DNA from: Drosophila miranda
Lineage: Eukaryota > Arthropoda > Insecta > Diptera > Drosophilidae
Assembly: GCF_003369915.1 (NCBI RefSeq)
Contig: NC_046674.1
Span: 22,943,657-23,007,656, forward strand
DNA: 64,000 nucleotides
Direction of reading: 5' to 3'
Under the pieces are notes generated by a model that worked only from the letters and a program-made list of their open reading frames with translations, made no database searches and had not been told where the DNA came from. The translations under genes and the position numbers were made by a program. Of this stretch, positions 22,721-36,300 are shown piece by piece; the first letter of the stretch is position 1, and the number at the start of each line of letters is the position of its first letter.

Positions 22721-24000
22721 CTTTGTGCTGGCTAGCAACATGAGTCCAAGCACTCGGGCTGTGCAACAGGTGAAGCCGAAGCAGAACAGAATCCGAGCAA
22801 CATAAACCAACAACAAGGCTTGGTTTTTTGTTTATGAATGAAAGGCGAAAAGCAAAACGGCGATAAATTTGTGTAGGCAAAAAGAGAAATAAGCTAACCA
22901 AGAAGGATCGACGATATGATGCCCTGTATACATATGTGTGCACATGTAGTGTTTCGCTGGGATACGAATAGAATTAGAAACTCAATATGTATACATATGA
23001 TCCATTGTGTTTTATTAAAATTAAATTAGGCGCATGAAACGTTAGGTTTGCTAGAAATCAACTGCATATATCTCCAGCGGACCAGCACGGATCAGGGCCA
23101 TTACAAGTTTTATTGTAAAAATGATTATATAATCTGCCCACTCGTCCTACATCGTTAAGCACACCTGACTCGTACAGGTGACTCCCTCAATTCCCACTAA
23201 AACGTAAGATATACATATGTACCTATACCTAGTCTCATAGTAAATAAGTCATTAGAATCATTCTCATGTATTTATCTTATTGTTGATCTACAGCCGCCTT
23301 TCCATAAACCCAATATACCACTCGCTACCCATTGCAGCAAAGGTATCAACGCGTCAGGAGACGATAAAGGTGAACAGAAATGGTGAGCGACGGAGAAAGA
23401 GAGAGAGATAAAGAGCGCAGAGAGCGGGGCGATCATGATATATCAATAAATGGTACGGTCATTCCGCTCTTTGAGGGACTTAAGCTGCTCAATTGTAAGT
23501 GTCGACTGCTTGTATAAGCAATTATGTCCCTCAAGAAGAAACCACTCCCTGAGTGTTCCTTACCCTACATAAATAGTTATACCATAGGCGATCGTGCAAA
23601 ACAAACAAGAGAGAAGCGGCCGGAAGAGCAGATATATGGCCAGATCGGAGCGATCGGAGCCAAGTCAGACAATTGGGCTGCTGAGGCCTCGCCATTCCCG
23701 GTTCTACGTTTGGGCCTTAACGCCGTTCGTTTGGCCAACGCGCACCGAGTCTTTCGTTCGTTCGTTCGTTCGTTGTCGTCGTCGTCGTCGGTGGGTCTGG
23801 TCTATACCTCACCTCGCTGGCCGCTCTCTTTTTTTGTACGTGTGTACGGATACGTGTGCGCCTGTGTGCGCGAGTGTGTGTTAACAAAATGTGATTAGCA
23901 AAAATACAAAGAAATCAGGCATAGTGGAACGCAGGGCATTGTGGCTAAAACAACGGCAGCAGCGTTGGCGCACTCACACATCAGGAGGTCCAATAAAGAA
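22721..24000. other. Intergenic sequence upstream of melted
   Basis: No supported gene. Notable are a GA-rich stretch at 23385-23430, a (CGTT)n run near 23755-23775 and a (GTC)n run at 23776-23790, then CA/GT-rich sequence. Promoter sequence for melted may lie toward its right end, but I cannot point to a core element. Confidence 0.4.
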
Positions 24001-24099
24001 CAAATAATTCAAGATATACGCGAATATACATAATGTACATAATATACGGACGAAATATACGAAAATTTGCATAAAAAGCAATGCGCTGGCGCTGCAACA

Positions 24100-24472
24100 A
24101 AGCACGGCCTTAAAAAATAAGTAACACTAACGGCAATACCAAGTTTTTTGCTTTATCGGCAACACCAGCACCAGCACCAGCAACAACACCAGCAACAACA
24201 ACGGCAACAGCAGCAACAATTATATTATTATTGAACTACACCCAAAGCGAGAGGCAACGGCAACAAATACAACCACGGATCTGCGGCTGTGCGGCTGACT
24301 TGGCCAACAGCAACAGCAACATTTTCTACCTTTTCAACCAGCCACAAAGAGAGCCAAGCGAGAGATAGAAAGAGAGAGAGAGAGGGAGAGGGAGAGCTAC
24401 TTCGACCAGTTCCAGCAGTTGTTGCACCACCACTGATATGGCCAGCTGTCTGCCAGCCTCAGATGCAATTCG
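24100..24472 (+). other. melt: Probable first (5' UTR) exon of melted
   Basis: Opa-like CAG/CAA-rich leader sequence runs to a strong donor CG|GTAAGTTT at 24473. The next plus-strand coding exon downstream is that of melted, whose exon opens with TTTCGCTTTCAG ending at 28100. No other plus-strand gene lies between. The left boundary is not determined. The exon ends with ATG-CAA-TTC-G, opening a short upstream frame. Confidence 0.45.
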
Positions 24473-27400
24473 GTAAGTTTCGGCCATTTACCGTTTTGTG
24501 CTGTGATCGGATCCAAAATTCAAAATTCAACGCTAAAATTCAAATTCAGTTTCATCGCGGACACAATTCAGACAGCCAGGTAGTCAGGTAGCTCCTCTAA
24601 CCGTGCTTCAAGCCTCATTCAAATCTGCAAAAACTTCTTGCGTGTGTGTGTGTCAGTATTGGTGTGTGTGTGTGTGCGTTTCAGTGAGTTTGAGTGTGTA
24701 TGGGTGGGCTCATACGCGGCGGGATCTACTATATGAATATTCCCCAAATGTGATTCGTGTTCCTGTTGTTGTGCTAATTCTCAGCGATTTCTTATTTTGC
24801 GGCACTTTTCATTAATAAGTTTCACGCGCCGCTCATTTTTCAACCATTCCCATATCCCCCTATCACCATCCCCATCTCTATTTCCTATCCATTCCCTGGT
24901 TCTCGGATTACCGTGTTGATGTTGTCTTTACTTTTCGCAGCCCCCCCCCCCCCCCCCCCCCCCCCAAGCAATCCGTAGACGGGAAAGACGAATAAAATAT
25001 ACTTCTTTTGATTTTTGTTGTTTTGCGGTAGATAGAGAGAGAAGTTGTAAATCCCCAGGTGATAGCATGAGGCAAATATTAGCTCAGTGCCATCCTAATG
25101 CTTCAGATATTTTCTAACATGCATTATCTTCTGTGATATACAGATCTTGATTCGGTAATCAACTCAAGGATAGTTCTTTTAGATCTTTAGCAATCTTTGC
25201 GACCCATCCAACGATCCTATCCGTGCTATGTGTGAATAATTTCCCATAAGCAAACGGATACCATGAAACTGCTGGCAAACAAAAACTTATAGATGAAATC
25301 CCCACATTTCTAACCTAAAGGAATATCGCATCCAGAAACAAATCATCCATTGATGACATCTGCAACCCAGATTTCAGCAGACAGACAAATATATTATCGT
25401 ACTCGTACCAATCCACCCAGAAATGACGGGGACGGTGACGGTGACGGTGACTGTCTGCGCATGCGTAGGGTGGCCCGTCGGTGCTCTGTGCACGAAAAAA
25501 GGCAATATCGAAAACGGGTTTCCAGACACAACATCGGCCACTGATACTCGTGCTAGTTGGGTGCTTTGCGGCCAGCTCTATGACTGCCGTTCGCCAAACT
25601 CCCCGCTTAGCCCCCCCACCCCCCACCCCCGTGGCAGACTCTGACTGGTAATTGCAGTCGCGCCAGTCGCCAGATCTCTGGACAGTTGGTTGCCCGTCGC
25701 CCATTGCCCGTTGCATTCGATCGAGACACTTGACGCTCCCCTGGCCGCTGGCTCCGGGCTGGCAACGGGCGCTGTCTGTCTACTGTCCGCTGGCCAGGTA
25801 TTTCAGAGCAGCGACTGTGACAAAAGAATGCACAAACAAGAACAAAACACTGGCAATGCACGCAATGCGAGTCGGAAAAGCTGAATGTTAGCGTGGTATC
25901 GGAATACGTATACGACCAGTGTGACGGTTATGTGAGACTGCGGACAGTTAGGGAGGGCTAGAGAGGGGCTTGCAAGAAATCCGTAGAAGGAGAGGAAGGC
26001 CTATGGCCTTGCCACCTGGTTGCCCACCAGAGGAGCCCTGGCCTCACAGATAGGGTTACGCATTCTCTGTCTCCCCGATCTCTCGATCGGAGTGGAAATT
26101 GAGTCATTCGCACACCGATCACAACGAAACGCTGGTAATTAAAAGGCTTAAAAGTTGTTACCATTTTGTTATAGCCAGACGGACAGGTCTGACCCCTGCC
26201 ATTTGAGAGGCAATGCAAATAAGATCGAAGCAGAGAATTATGGAACCTCCAATCGAGTCTTGTCTTGGGTTTTGGCACAGCCTTTGTTTCCACTCGTGTC
26301 TCCAAAATCTTTGAGCTACGAGTCTGTGTCTGCCGCTGCCCCACAGCCCCACCGCACTCTTGGCTCTTCGCTCTTGGCTTTTGGTTCGTGGTCTGTGATC
26401 GTGGTCGTGGTCGTGGTCCGTGCTTCGTGTGTATTAACCTGCCGCACCGGTTTCGGTTTATGTTTTAGCCAACGCCATCATCCATCCCATCCCATCCCAT
26501 CCATTACTTACGAGTATACCTCGTACTCGTGCATACATATGTACATATATACTCGTACATACACATGTGCATGTGCATATGTGTGTTTCTATTTCTCTTT
26601 TAAATTTCTCTCGGGGCGCTCTGAGTTGCTGCTGCTGCTTGCTGCGACTTGTTGCTGCTTCTTTATTTATTTTTTAACCAGTTTTTCTGTTTGTTGTTGG
26701 TGCTGCAACCTGAGCGCGAATGAGCCATAAATAACAACAACCACAAGCCAAAAGAAAACCAAAGAAACCCAAAGAGCTACGTCTCTGTCTCTGTCTCTGT
26801 CTCCTTACCCTCTCCCTCTCCCCGTCCCTGTCCCAGTCCCAGTCTCTGTCTCTGTCGCTGTCCCGGTTTCCAGGAAGCAAATGTCTGTCCCAGGCCCCAA
26901 CCAAACTCAAACTCAAACCCAAGACAAGACAAGACCGTCTGCAATTCGCGTGCAGAGCTGCCTGACGACTGACGGACGACTGGACTGGCCCCCTCTATGG
27001 ATTATGCAACTTTTGGTTTTTATTTGAAAATTTAATAACTTAGGCGTTGGCGTTGGCGTTGGCTTCCTTGATGGCGCGACTGCAGTGCCAGACAAGAAAT
27101 GACGTTTCTCTCTCTGTCAGCTCTTCGGCGCCCACTCATTTGGCCACCAAGCAAATTCCCCAGTGATCCGTTAAGTCGGGGCTAATCCCCCAGCGGAATT
27201 TTGCGCATCTAATCAAAATCCGTAGCCAACCACAGCTTGGCCCAAACGCATTCCATTCCTCACCCATGCCCAGTCCCATACCCAGACCCAGGCCTAAGGC
27301 CCAAAGCCCAAAGACGTCTACGGCTGCAAGTTGGTCAACAGCTTGTGCCTGCTATCAGAGCAAACAACTGAGCCAAGTGCAAGCGATAGGGGGAAACCCC

Positions 27401-28100
27401 ACGGTACGGTGCGGTACGGAACAGAACAGAACTGAACGGAAATATTTGAGTAAAACCGAATTCCATCCAGTTCGTGGAATCACTTGTACGAGTCTCGTAG
27501 TGCAGTGGCAGAAAGTGCAGAACAGCAGAACAGCAGAACAGCAGATTCCTCTAGATCCCTCAGATGTTCCGAGGGGTATGGAATTGGAGACCCACACTAG
27601 TTATCCGAAAGTTCAATAAAGATACTCCGATTATCGAGTGGCCGTATAGATAGACAAGATATCATCATGCTGATGTAATATTATCTTAGTGGAAAACCTA
27701 GTACTCTTTCCGCTTCAAACAGAAGCTATGCAAGGGCATCTAAATCCAGATAATACGCGACTAGACAATGCAACAAGTACGTCTCTATTTATACAGCTAT
27801 TGTGGTATGTTGGAGCACTGCGAGTGCACCAGAAACAGAATAGAAACAGAATAGAAACAGAACAGAAACCATTCTGGAGCGATTCGGATATTTGGGCAGT
27901 CCCGGCAGGGGCTTCGGGGGGCCGCTTTACTTGGACTAGTTCGCGCATTTGCGACTGCCGGCCGATAAGATAAAAAAGTTGTTGCCGGAGGCGCCTGAAC
28001 TTTGGCAATGGGCCAGCCAGCCAGACATGACAGTGAAAAAAATGCAGCGACCAAAATAAACAGCAGCCAAGTCCCTAACTCGAGTTCGTTTCGCTTTCAG
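24473..28100 (+). other. melt: Large 5' intron of melted
   Basis: No conserved coding sequence on either strand. It includes a 25-nt poly-C tract (24941-24965), (GT)n at 24645-24675, GACGGT repeats at 25427-25450, CTGTCT repeats at 26780-26860 and a TTGGCG repeat at 27046-27063. Such long first introns in flies often hold enhancers; none can be assigned from sequence alone. Confidence 0.45.
24941..24965 (+). repeat. Poly-C tract of 25
   Basis: An unbroken run of 25 C directly after CTTTTCGCAG inside the first melted intron. Length is likely variable between individuals and prone to sequencing error. Confidence 0.9.
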
Positions 28101-28207
28101 CAGCTGCCACAGATGAGGCACCGCTGGCCACGAAGGCCACTGACTGACCGCCAGCCGCCATTCCCGGGAGCCTCCACCTCCAGCTGAGCTCCAGCGAACC
28201 CCGCGAG

Positions 28208-31200
28208 ATGCACGACCTGTTCACGAAAGTGCTCGCCAAGCGCGACCTGTCCCGGGCCGGGGATCTCTTCTCCGTGCCCGATGCGGACATTGTGGATGAC
28301 ATAACGGAGGTGGTAGGTCTATCTGCAAGCAAGTCTTTTATGAACCCCGATCCACCTTCACCTTCACTCGCTTGCAGCTTTCGGAGATCAGCCCGATCAT
28401 CTCCCATGCGGACTACGTGAAGAACAACAACGACCAGAGCGTGGTGGAGATCTGCGTGACGCGGGTGCTCTCCTGCATCCGGGAGACCCGCAGTGCGGAG
28501 CGCTACTGTGCCGCCCTGGTCGACCTGCTGAAGACCTGCCTGCTCTGGAACCTGCAGCCCTCCAGCGCCACAAAGGAGGAGCCGCCGCACGCCAAGATCG
28601 CCGCTGACATTATCTCTAGCATATTTCTAGTGAGTGGCGCTCAGAATCATAGAATCATCCATGATCATAGATACTAATCCACTCTAATTGAACCCAAACA
28701 GAACTACGATAAGAAAGAACTGATGAAAATTGCGCTGCCCATTGCCGTACAGTTCCTGCCGAAGGGCAACAAGGAGCTGTCGCGCAACCTGGCCAGCTAC
28801 CTGTCGCTGGCGGCCATCGACCACGCCATCCTGTTGAGTCCCCATACAGAGTCCGTGATGGAGTCCATCCTCTCCGGCAACTACGGACTGCTGCGCGTCC
28901 TCTCGCAGGTGTACGAGGTCACCCCCGAGGCGGTGACGCCACACGCTCCGCTGCTCATGCCGCTGCTGCCCCAGTGCGACCCCCAGGAGCGTATGGCCGT
29001 CTTCCAGCTCTACCTTCTGATCGTGCAGAAGTCGCCCGAGGTGCTAGAGGAGTGCGTGCCCCAGCTGTGCGGCTTTCTGCTCGACAACGACACCTCCAGC
29101 ATCACCATGCAGATCCTCCTCAAGCTGGCGCAGCACGCTCCCCACCTGCTCGTCGACCACTTCGAGCAGCTTCGTCTGGCGGCCAAGACCAATCCCAGCA
29201 CGGCCACGTTGTGCGCCCAGATCCTAACCACCGCGGGCATCGGCAGCAAGGTGACGGCCCAGCAGGCGCTCGACTTCGTGCTGCAGCACCTGCCCACCCA
29301 GGCGCTGCTGCAGCAGGAGGCCACGCGGCTGTGCTCGGCATATCCCGTGCTCTTCACGGACAAGGTGCTGGCCTGCGTGCGGCAGAAGAATGCGGCGCTT
29401 AGCTCCCAGCAGGATGTGGGCAGTGTCCCGGCCAACAAGACCTCCGGCGGCGTCACTATCGTCAGCCTGAACAGCACCAGCTCCAGCCCCAGTCCCCCCC
29501 TGAAGCCAGCTCCCGTTGCAGCACCGATCATCCAACAGGCGGCCACCACCAGCAGCAGCAGCAGCAGCACCGTTAATGCCACGCCCAGTGCGGCTCCGAC
29601 CTCAGCGCCCATCGCCACATCCACGCCGACGCCAACGCCGCAGCACGCGGGCTATACGCGACGCGTAAAACTGGGTGACTCCAGGAGCACGGGACGTCTG
29701 CATCCAGCCAGCAACACCCACAGGAGCGTGACGCGGCTGAATGTGGCCAGCGGCTCCGTCGGAGGCCTCCACAAGAGCATGACACGGCTGAGCAACTCGC
29801 AGATTAACCAGCAGCCGGGAGGCAGCTCGAACGGGAACGTTGTGGTGCAGTCGGGGGCCACGCCCAAGACGCCGGCAACGTTCAGCAACCCGCCCGTGAC
29901 GCCTGTGCCGCCGCTAAGCAACAACGTGGTCATCACGGGCCACAACAAGCACGGGATTCCCGTCACCTCTGGCGGAGTGACCGTCACCACGTCGCCCTCC
30001 AAGGTGCGGCCCCATTCGCAGGGGCCCTCGACACTGCTCAACTCCAGCACGGTGCTGATGAAGTACAGCACGGATGCCCTGAATCAGTCGGTGGGATCGA
30101 TCTCCATACCTCCAGCCTCGGCGGCTGCGGCTGCGGCTGCGGCTGCGGCCCCTTCACAGCAGCCGCAGAATGCGGTGTCCGTGCACCATGCCTCGCCAGC
30201 ACTGCCCAGCGCATCCTCCAGCAACGGCAACGCAAAGTCGGTGATGAAGCTGCCCGTAAACGGGAATGTAAGTGGAAACAGGCACGATAATGCCCAATGA
30301 AAGCTGATTGCTAACGATCCACTGATATTTGCAGAGCGAAGTCATCGTCTCGGGACCCACCACCAATGTGGCGCCGCGACGCAGCGACAACACCAGTCGG
30401 ACCCTCCTCAATGCCAACAGTGTGATGGACCAAAGGATGAGCACCTTCGAGCCGTACCAGATAATGCGCGATCCCGTCCAGCAGTTCTGCGAGAAGAACT
30501 TCAATTCGATCAAGTCCTACATGGACGAGGTCTCGCAGCACCTGCCTCCACCCACGCGCTGCAGCATCGAGGGTAAGCTTGTGCTTCGATCTCTGGCTCC
30601 TCTCTCGATCTCTGACCATCCGTATACACCACACCCCACACACCAAACACATCCATACACAAACACATCACACAGTTTCCAATGAATTCGCAGAGCGACG
30701 AACGAAAAAGGTGGCCAAGCTGCATTTCGCCTGCCAGATACGCGGACCCCACTGCCTCTACTCGAAGACGTGCTTCACGATGCGCACCCGCAACCCCAAG
30801 ACCTGGATACACATGATGTTCCTGGACTTTCAAGTGCGGCACTTTGTAAGTGGGAAACCCCGCACCGATCCGTACAGGTCGCAGAACCTAATCATGAGAC
30901 CCACTTCCCATTTCAGGTGAAGGAGAAGTGCGTGCTGAGCACACGCGAATCCGGTATCAGCAATCTCAAGAACATCTGGCAGATACTCAAGTGCGAGAAC
31001 CGAAGTTTCACGGAGCTGGTCACCAGCCAATTTCCCCAGGTCAAGGTGGGTCTTGAGACAATGCTGCAGAGTTCATATTTTATACACAATACTCAAAGAG
31101 TACGCCCAGAAGGAATTGCTTTCGACAGCTCGATTACCGCTTAGACCCCAAAGACCATAAGAGCTAGAGCAATCCAATTTGGTACTCAGTCTCCAGCGAT

Positions 31201-32323
31201 TTTACAATGTGGCTGAACCATTGAAATTCGGTAATCTGGTTTAGATCGGTTTAGCTAGAAGGAACAAATAAATTGTAGGGACTACGAAACGCGCTTACTC
31301 ATTCTCTCTCTCTCTCTCTCTCTCTTACAAGCACACCCTTCCTCGTGCAGTGTGTGTCCTCTGAGGGAGCGAGATATAAAATTTGTAACAGTTGGTGTTA
31401 TTGTGAGAAGTGCAAGAGCGAGAACAGTAGAGGAAAATTGGAATAAAATAATTCCATATGTGGAATGGAGGATAGACGAAGTTCAAGAGCTAGTCTTTAC
31501 GGGTCTTGGTTCCTCTCTTTCTATCTATCTATCTATTTCCATCTGTCATGAAAAATGCCTTTTAAAAAAAAGCGAGAGAGAGAGAGTCATCGGCTTCGAT
31601 ATATGTAGGTTACCTAAATCTTAAGACTAGATATACATATACGCGGCCCTTGCCGCGGCTGACAACGTTCCCGCTCATTTTATACATATATCCAATCCTT
31701 GACCTAATTCTAGGACCGCGAGATACTCGTGAATGAACTGCGGCACTCGGGATTTCTGGATGTGTTTGAGGTCTCCATCACCGACAAATCCAATCCGAAT
31801 TGCAACGAACTCGAGTACCAGTGGGGCTGCTTCCTGTGCAATCATCCGGACAAGGCGGTGGGCTTCCTTAATGGCAGCAACCAGCCCATGATCGAGGGCC
31901 AGCTGAAGGAGAAGAAGGGCAAGTGGCGGCTGTTCAGGCGCTGGCGTACGCGCTACTTCACGCTCTCCGGTGCCCATCTCTCCTGCAAGGGATCGGTAAG
32001 AGCACGCCAGAGCAATCACTATACGAGAGGATCGTAATTCCGATTGGGTTTATTCTTTTCTTCAGAGCGGGGGAGAGAGCATCGATGTGAACCAGATCCG
32101 ATCGGTTAAGGTGTCGCGGGGGGCACGTAACATACCCAAGGCGTTTGAGATCTTCACCGCCGACCAGACCCTAATACTCAAGCCGAAGGACGGCAAGAAT
32201 GCCGAGGAGTGGGTGCAGTGCCTCAGCATCGTGGTGGCCCATTCGCAGGCCCGCGACAACCCCACGGCAAAGACGAATAGCTTGCCGGCCCGCAGCATGG
32301 GCAGCAGCAAGCCCTCCTTCTAG
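28208..32323 (+). CDS. melt: Melted, PH-domain protein (VEPH1 homolog)
   Basis: Eight coding exons: 28208-28312, 28378-28629, 28702-30267, 30335-30572, 30694-30845, 30917-31045, 31714-31995, 32066-32323, all in frame, 993 residues. The N-terminal half is alpha-helical repeat sequence ([53 protein letters not shown]), the middle is Ser/Thr/Pro/Ala-rich, then a conserved block ([35 protein letters not shown]) and a C-terminal PH domain at about residues 873-980 ([45 protein letters not shown]). In D. melanogaster Melted binds phosphoinositides at the membrane, tunes insulin/TOR-FOXO output and fat storage, and represses Warts in R8 photoreceptors. Poly-Ala near 30115-30150 is encoded by a GCT/GCG repeat. 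Convergent with the coiled-coil gene. Confidence 0.96.
31046..31713. repeat. DINE-1-family insertion within melted intron 6
   Basis: This intron is far larger than the other internal introns (65-85 nt, one of 121) and most of it is repeat. CTAGAAGGAACAAATAAATT (31256) is the reverse complement of sequence near 20926; the CT module at 31290-31372 matches 21490-21600; CCGCGGCTGACAACGTTCCC (31653) pairs in reverse with 20755-20780. The element has therefore expanded this intron without touching the splice sites. Confidence 0.6.
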
Positions 32324-33350
32324 GATGCTAGAAGGCTAGGATGATAGGATGCGGAGCACCCACATTGTGAGATTATTTGTAAATGTAAAGACAGAGCAAC
32401 CACAACACACACAAAAGACAAAAGACAAGGGACAACGGCGCCCAGAGGACAGCTGTATCCCCCTCCACGCACTAAATACACCATATATACAATATATATA
32501 TATATTACTCTATATATACACAGCATACATATACATGTACTTATTATCCATAGACTTATCTAGCAATTACTTACCGTTTCAAGGGATTTCAAAAATTTTG
32601 CGAAATTGTTTTTTCATTCATAGTTGATTTTTATACATATGTATTTAGTTTATGCTTATTTATTGTACGTGTATTAAACAAACAGCTTGCTTTCAAAGTC
32701 GGATCGTGAGTTTCACCTTTCCACGCCCGATGCTAAAGCAGATTTATCTACATACAATCAGAGCTATGGCCGTAATGGTAGGGAGTTCTTAATATCTGCT
32801 GCTAATATTCGCAGTTGAAAATGGACGCGTCTTTTTGAGTTAATTTGGGACTTTGACACACTTATAAACTGTGGCAATACCTATCGTTGCTATCGGATAA
32901 AACAGAATTGATAAAACATCTTTTTTGTATGTGTATCTTGTTACTAGAAATGCCAACGAAACTCTTTTCAATCGAACTAAAATCGACTATAGCTTAAAAT
33001 TGAAAATTGGGTTTGGGAACAAGGTTTCAATGCATTCCTTGCAGGAATGCCTCTAATACTTTCAATGGGACGCCAGGACTGGATAAAGGAACTGATTCCT
33101 TCAGCAAAAATGCTACATATGGCACTGCTGCTGCAGCTTGTAAGACAATATTTGTTTTCTTAAGATAGTTCCACCTTTGGAGGGGCTAAAACATTTAGAA
33201 CTACAGTTTTGCTTGGAGTTTGGAGTTTGGTAACTTCCATCATTACAGCATTACAGACGAGAGCTGGACGCAAACATTTGTAACTATCTATTAAACAACT
33301 TGCAATAGTACTAATAGTTAACTAGAGAATTAACAACAATTTGACACGAT
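32324..33350. other. melted 3' UTR and convergent intergenic sequence
   Basis: ATTAAA at 32673-32678 is a likely melted poly(A) signal. On the minus strand an AATAAA (plus TTTATT near 32658) could serve the coiled-coil gene, which would give it a 3' UTR of about 0.7 kb overlapping melted. TA-rich microsatellite at 32483-32530. No gene seen. Confidence 0.45.
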
Positions 33351-36300
33351 TCAAGGCAACTGCGACGATGAGGCCAAGTTCACATCCCCATTGGCATTGT
33401 GGTCAGGTTCGTTTAGATCCAGCAGCTGCGTCCAGTTGGCGTTTAGCCTGACGGTCTCCATGTCCTGCCGCAGCTGCTGGAGTGGCGTGTGCAGCTCCAA
33501 GGGCAGGCCATCCCCCAGGACTCGCGAGACGTGCTCCAGTTGGTTGGCGTAGATCCTCAGGCGCTCCACATTGTTGTTGTCCTGCGGCAGACTCGGGACC
33601 TGTGGAAGGGGATGGAGAGAAGTTAGATGCTTTCGATGTGGCTGAATGGCCCACTCAATGGCTCTCACCTGGCTGCCACACAGCGTTTGCAGATACCCAC
33701 TGAGGCGTGGATCCTGCAGCTGACCGCCGGCCTGCCACATCCTTAGGAGATTGAGGATACCCGCCACATCGCCCTGCTCGGTGTCTTGGCTGGGGGGCGA
33801 GAGCAGGCGCATGGGCGGAAACTCTGTGGTGGGCGACAGCTTCTTGTAGCTGCTGCAGAGGGTGCTCAGCGTGCAGATGTCTTCGTTGAGGCGCTGGCCG
33901 GTCGGAGGATTAGCGGTTGAAGGATTAGCGTTTGCAATTAGTTTGGTTAGTTCTGGACTGGGCTCTGGGTTTCATTTTAAACGAAAGAGTGCGCTTTTGA
34001 GCTTGATTTGTGACTGCCGTACCAGCGATGTCGTGTGGTTGATGGAGTGGAGATGATTCAGTGATGATTGGAAACAAAGTGAAACAAATTATATACGAAG
34101 ATCTCAGCCCGAAGCTCGAAGCCAAGGCCGAAGCCGAACACAAGAGATAAATAAGCCAAGTGATTTATTTGGATTTAAGACTACAACTAAACTAAATGAT
34201 TCAAAAAAAATAAAATAAGATCGCGGTCGAGAGATTGGTTCGTAACATATGAAAATATAGTATATATATCTGCCGATAAACGAAAAACGATATATAGAAA
34301 TGTCTTCGAAGGATGCGCAACACAAAAGGATCCACAAAATCAAGATCTAGAATCTTACGTCGATCTCGTTGCGGTGGCGCTGCATCTCGGCCTTGGCCCC
34401 GCTGAGGTCGCTCCCCTTGATCATCAGCTCCTGTGTGGCATCCATGAGTTCGTCCTGCAGCTTCAGATTGACGTCCTCCAAGTCTTTTAGTTTCTCCAGC
34501 ATGTCCTCCTTATGCTGTTGTAGTTTGTTCCTACAAAAAAGCACAGACAACCAACCGATCAGCAATCAGTCAAAGCTCAAAAGCTCAAAACAATCCCCCC
34601 ACTCACTTGTCCACAATCAGTTGCTGGATGCAATTGTCGTTGTCCAGCTGAACAAGTCTCAGGACCTTGAGCAGCTTGGTGACCAGCGTGTCCACCTCGA
34701 TCACCTGATCCACCACTGCCTGGGCCGTGCTGTACTCCATCAGAGATGGCAGCTCTGCGAGCGAGTCGTGGCAGCTCAGCTCCTCTGTGTTGCATTGATC
34801 GCGTGGACTGCAAGGAGACCGAACCCATGAGAACTAATGCTTTTTATAATAAGAACAGGTAGCGATGGCTTACTTCATGGGAAGTGCACTGATCTTGTGC
34901 ATGTGCAGCTCCATTTGCTGGCGATTGGTGATGGCCTGCGACAGCTGCTGCAGCGAGTCGTCGCCTCCGTTCTGGTGACTGATCATCTCTGTGGGCAGCT
35001 CGATCTGGGAGATCATGCCCGTGCAGGAGGAGACCATGTTGTGTGAGTGAGAGTCCGGATGGACCACATCCTCCAACACATTGTCCATCATTAGCAGGCA
35101 GGGTTCTGTCTCAGAGTCCAGCATTTCCGTCGAGTCGGAATCTTCTCCTGGCTGCTCATGGCCCGTTGTTGCTGTGGCCGTTCCCGACCCGTTTTGAGTG
35201 GAACCTCCTCCTCCTCCTCCTCCTCCTCCTCCTCCGCCGCCTGCTCCTGATCCTGCTCCTCCATTGCGCTTTCCCGCCTGACGCAGCGAGAGACGCTTGC
35301 CAGAGTGTGTGGTGGCCTGGCGAATGGCACCGATGACGGCTGCTATGAAGGATTGGTTGCGCTGCGGCGACAGGGAGCCATCGCTGGCTAGGACAAGCGT
35401 GTGCATGGCCTCTCCAGCAGTGGCCGGACAGAGCTGAAGGTCCAGTCCATTGGGCCTAACGCCATTATGGACCTGTTCGGATTCTGCTTGAAAGCGGATG
35501 TCCTGCAAAGAGTTTCAGAGGATTAGAACCGCCACAGGAGCACTACTTTGGGGTCCACTTACCTCCAAATCCTGCTCGGAAATACTGTAGGAGTAGACCA
35601 GCTGCTCCACGAGTCCATCCAGCCGGGAGTGCAGTCCGGAGAGGGCTGTGGAGGCGCCCGCCACCGAGGCATTCTGCTGGTGGATCAGCTCCCGCGACTT
35701 GGTCTCCAGGGCCGCGTACTTGGTCTGCAGCAGCCGGTTCTCCTGGCGCCTCTGCTCATTCAGCCGCACCAGGTGCCGGCACTCGTCGCGCAGCACTTTG
35801 GCCTCCTCCTCGCGATGGGCCAGCTGTGCCCTAGCCGCCTGGTGCTCCCCCTCGAGCTCTCGCAGGGCGTCGCACTGGGCGGCCTTCTCGTGCTGCAGGA
35901 AGTCCTGCAGCTCGCTGGACTCCAGCTCGATGGCTGCCTTCTCCTGGAGCAGCAGCTGCTGCGTGGCCAGTGATCGGCGCATCTCCAACTGGAGAGTGCG
36001 GCACATGGCCCGCAGCTGGCCAATCTCCTGCTGGCGCTCGAACAGCTCGTGTCCGCTCATCTGGATCTGCGACTCCAGCATGAGGAGGCTGTCGTGGCCG
36101 CCTCCGTCGTTGCTGTCCTCAGATGTGGGCGTCCCAGCGCTGGCGCTGACCACGCGGGCCAGCTCCAGCATTCCCATGACCCGCTCCGTGTTCAGGTGCA
36201 GCTCCTGCTGCATGGCCAGCTTCTCCTCCCGCTCCCGCTGCAGTTTCCCGCTCAGCTGGCGCACTTCTTGTCGCAGTTGCTCCAGCTCAAAGTCCCGCTG

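Noticed and set aside
23755..23790. CGTT and GTC tandem repeats that look like a short array
   Set aside because: Ordinary microsatellites; no spacers, so not CRISPR-like.
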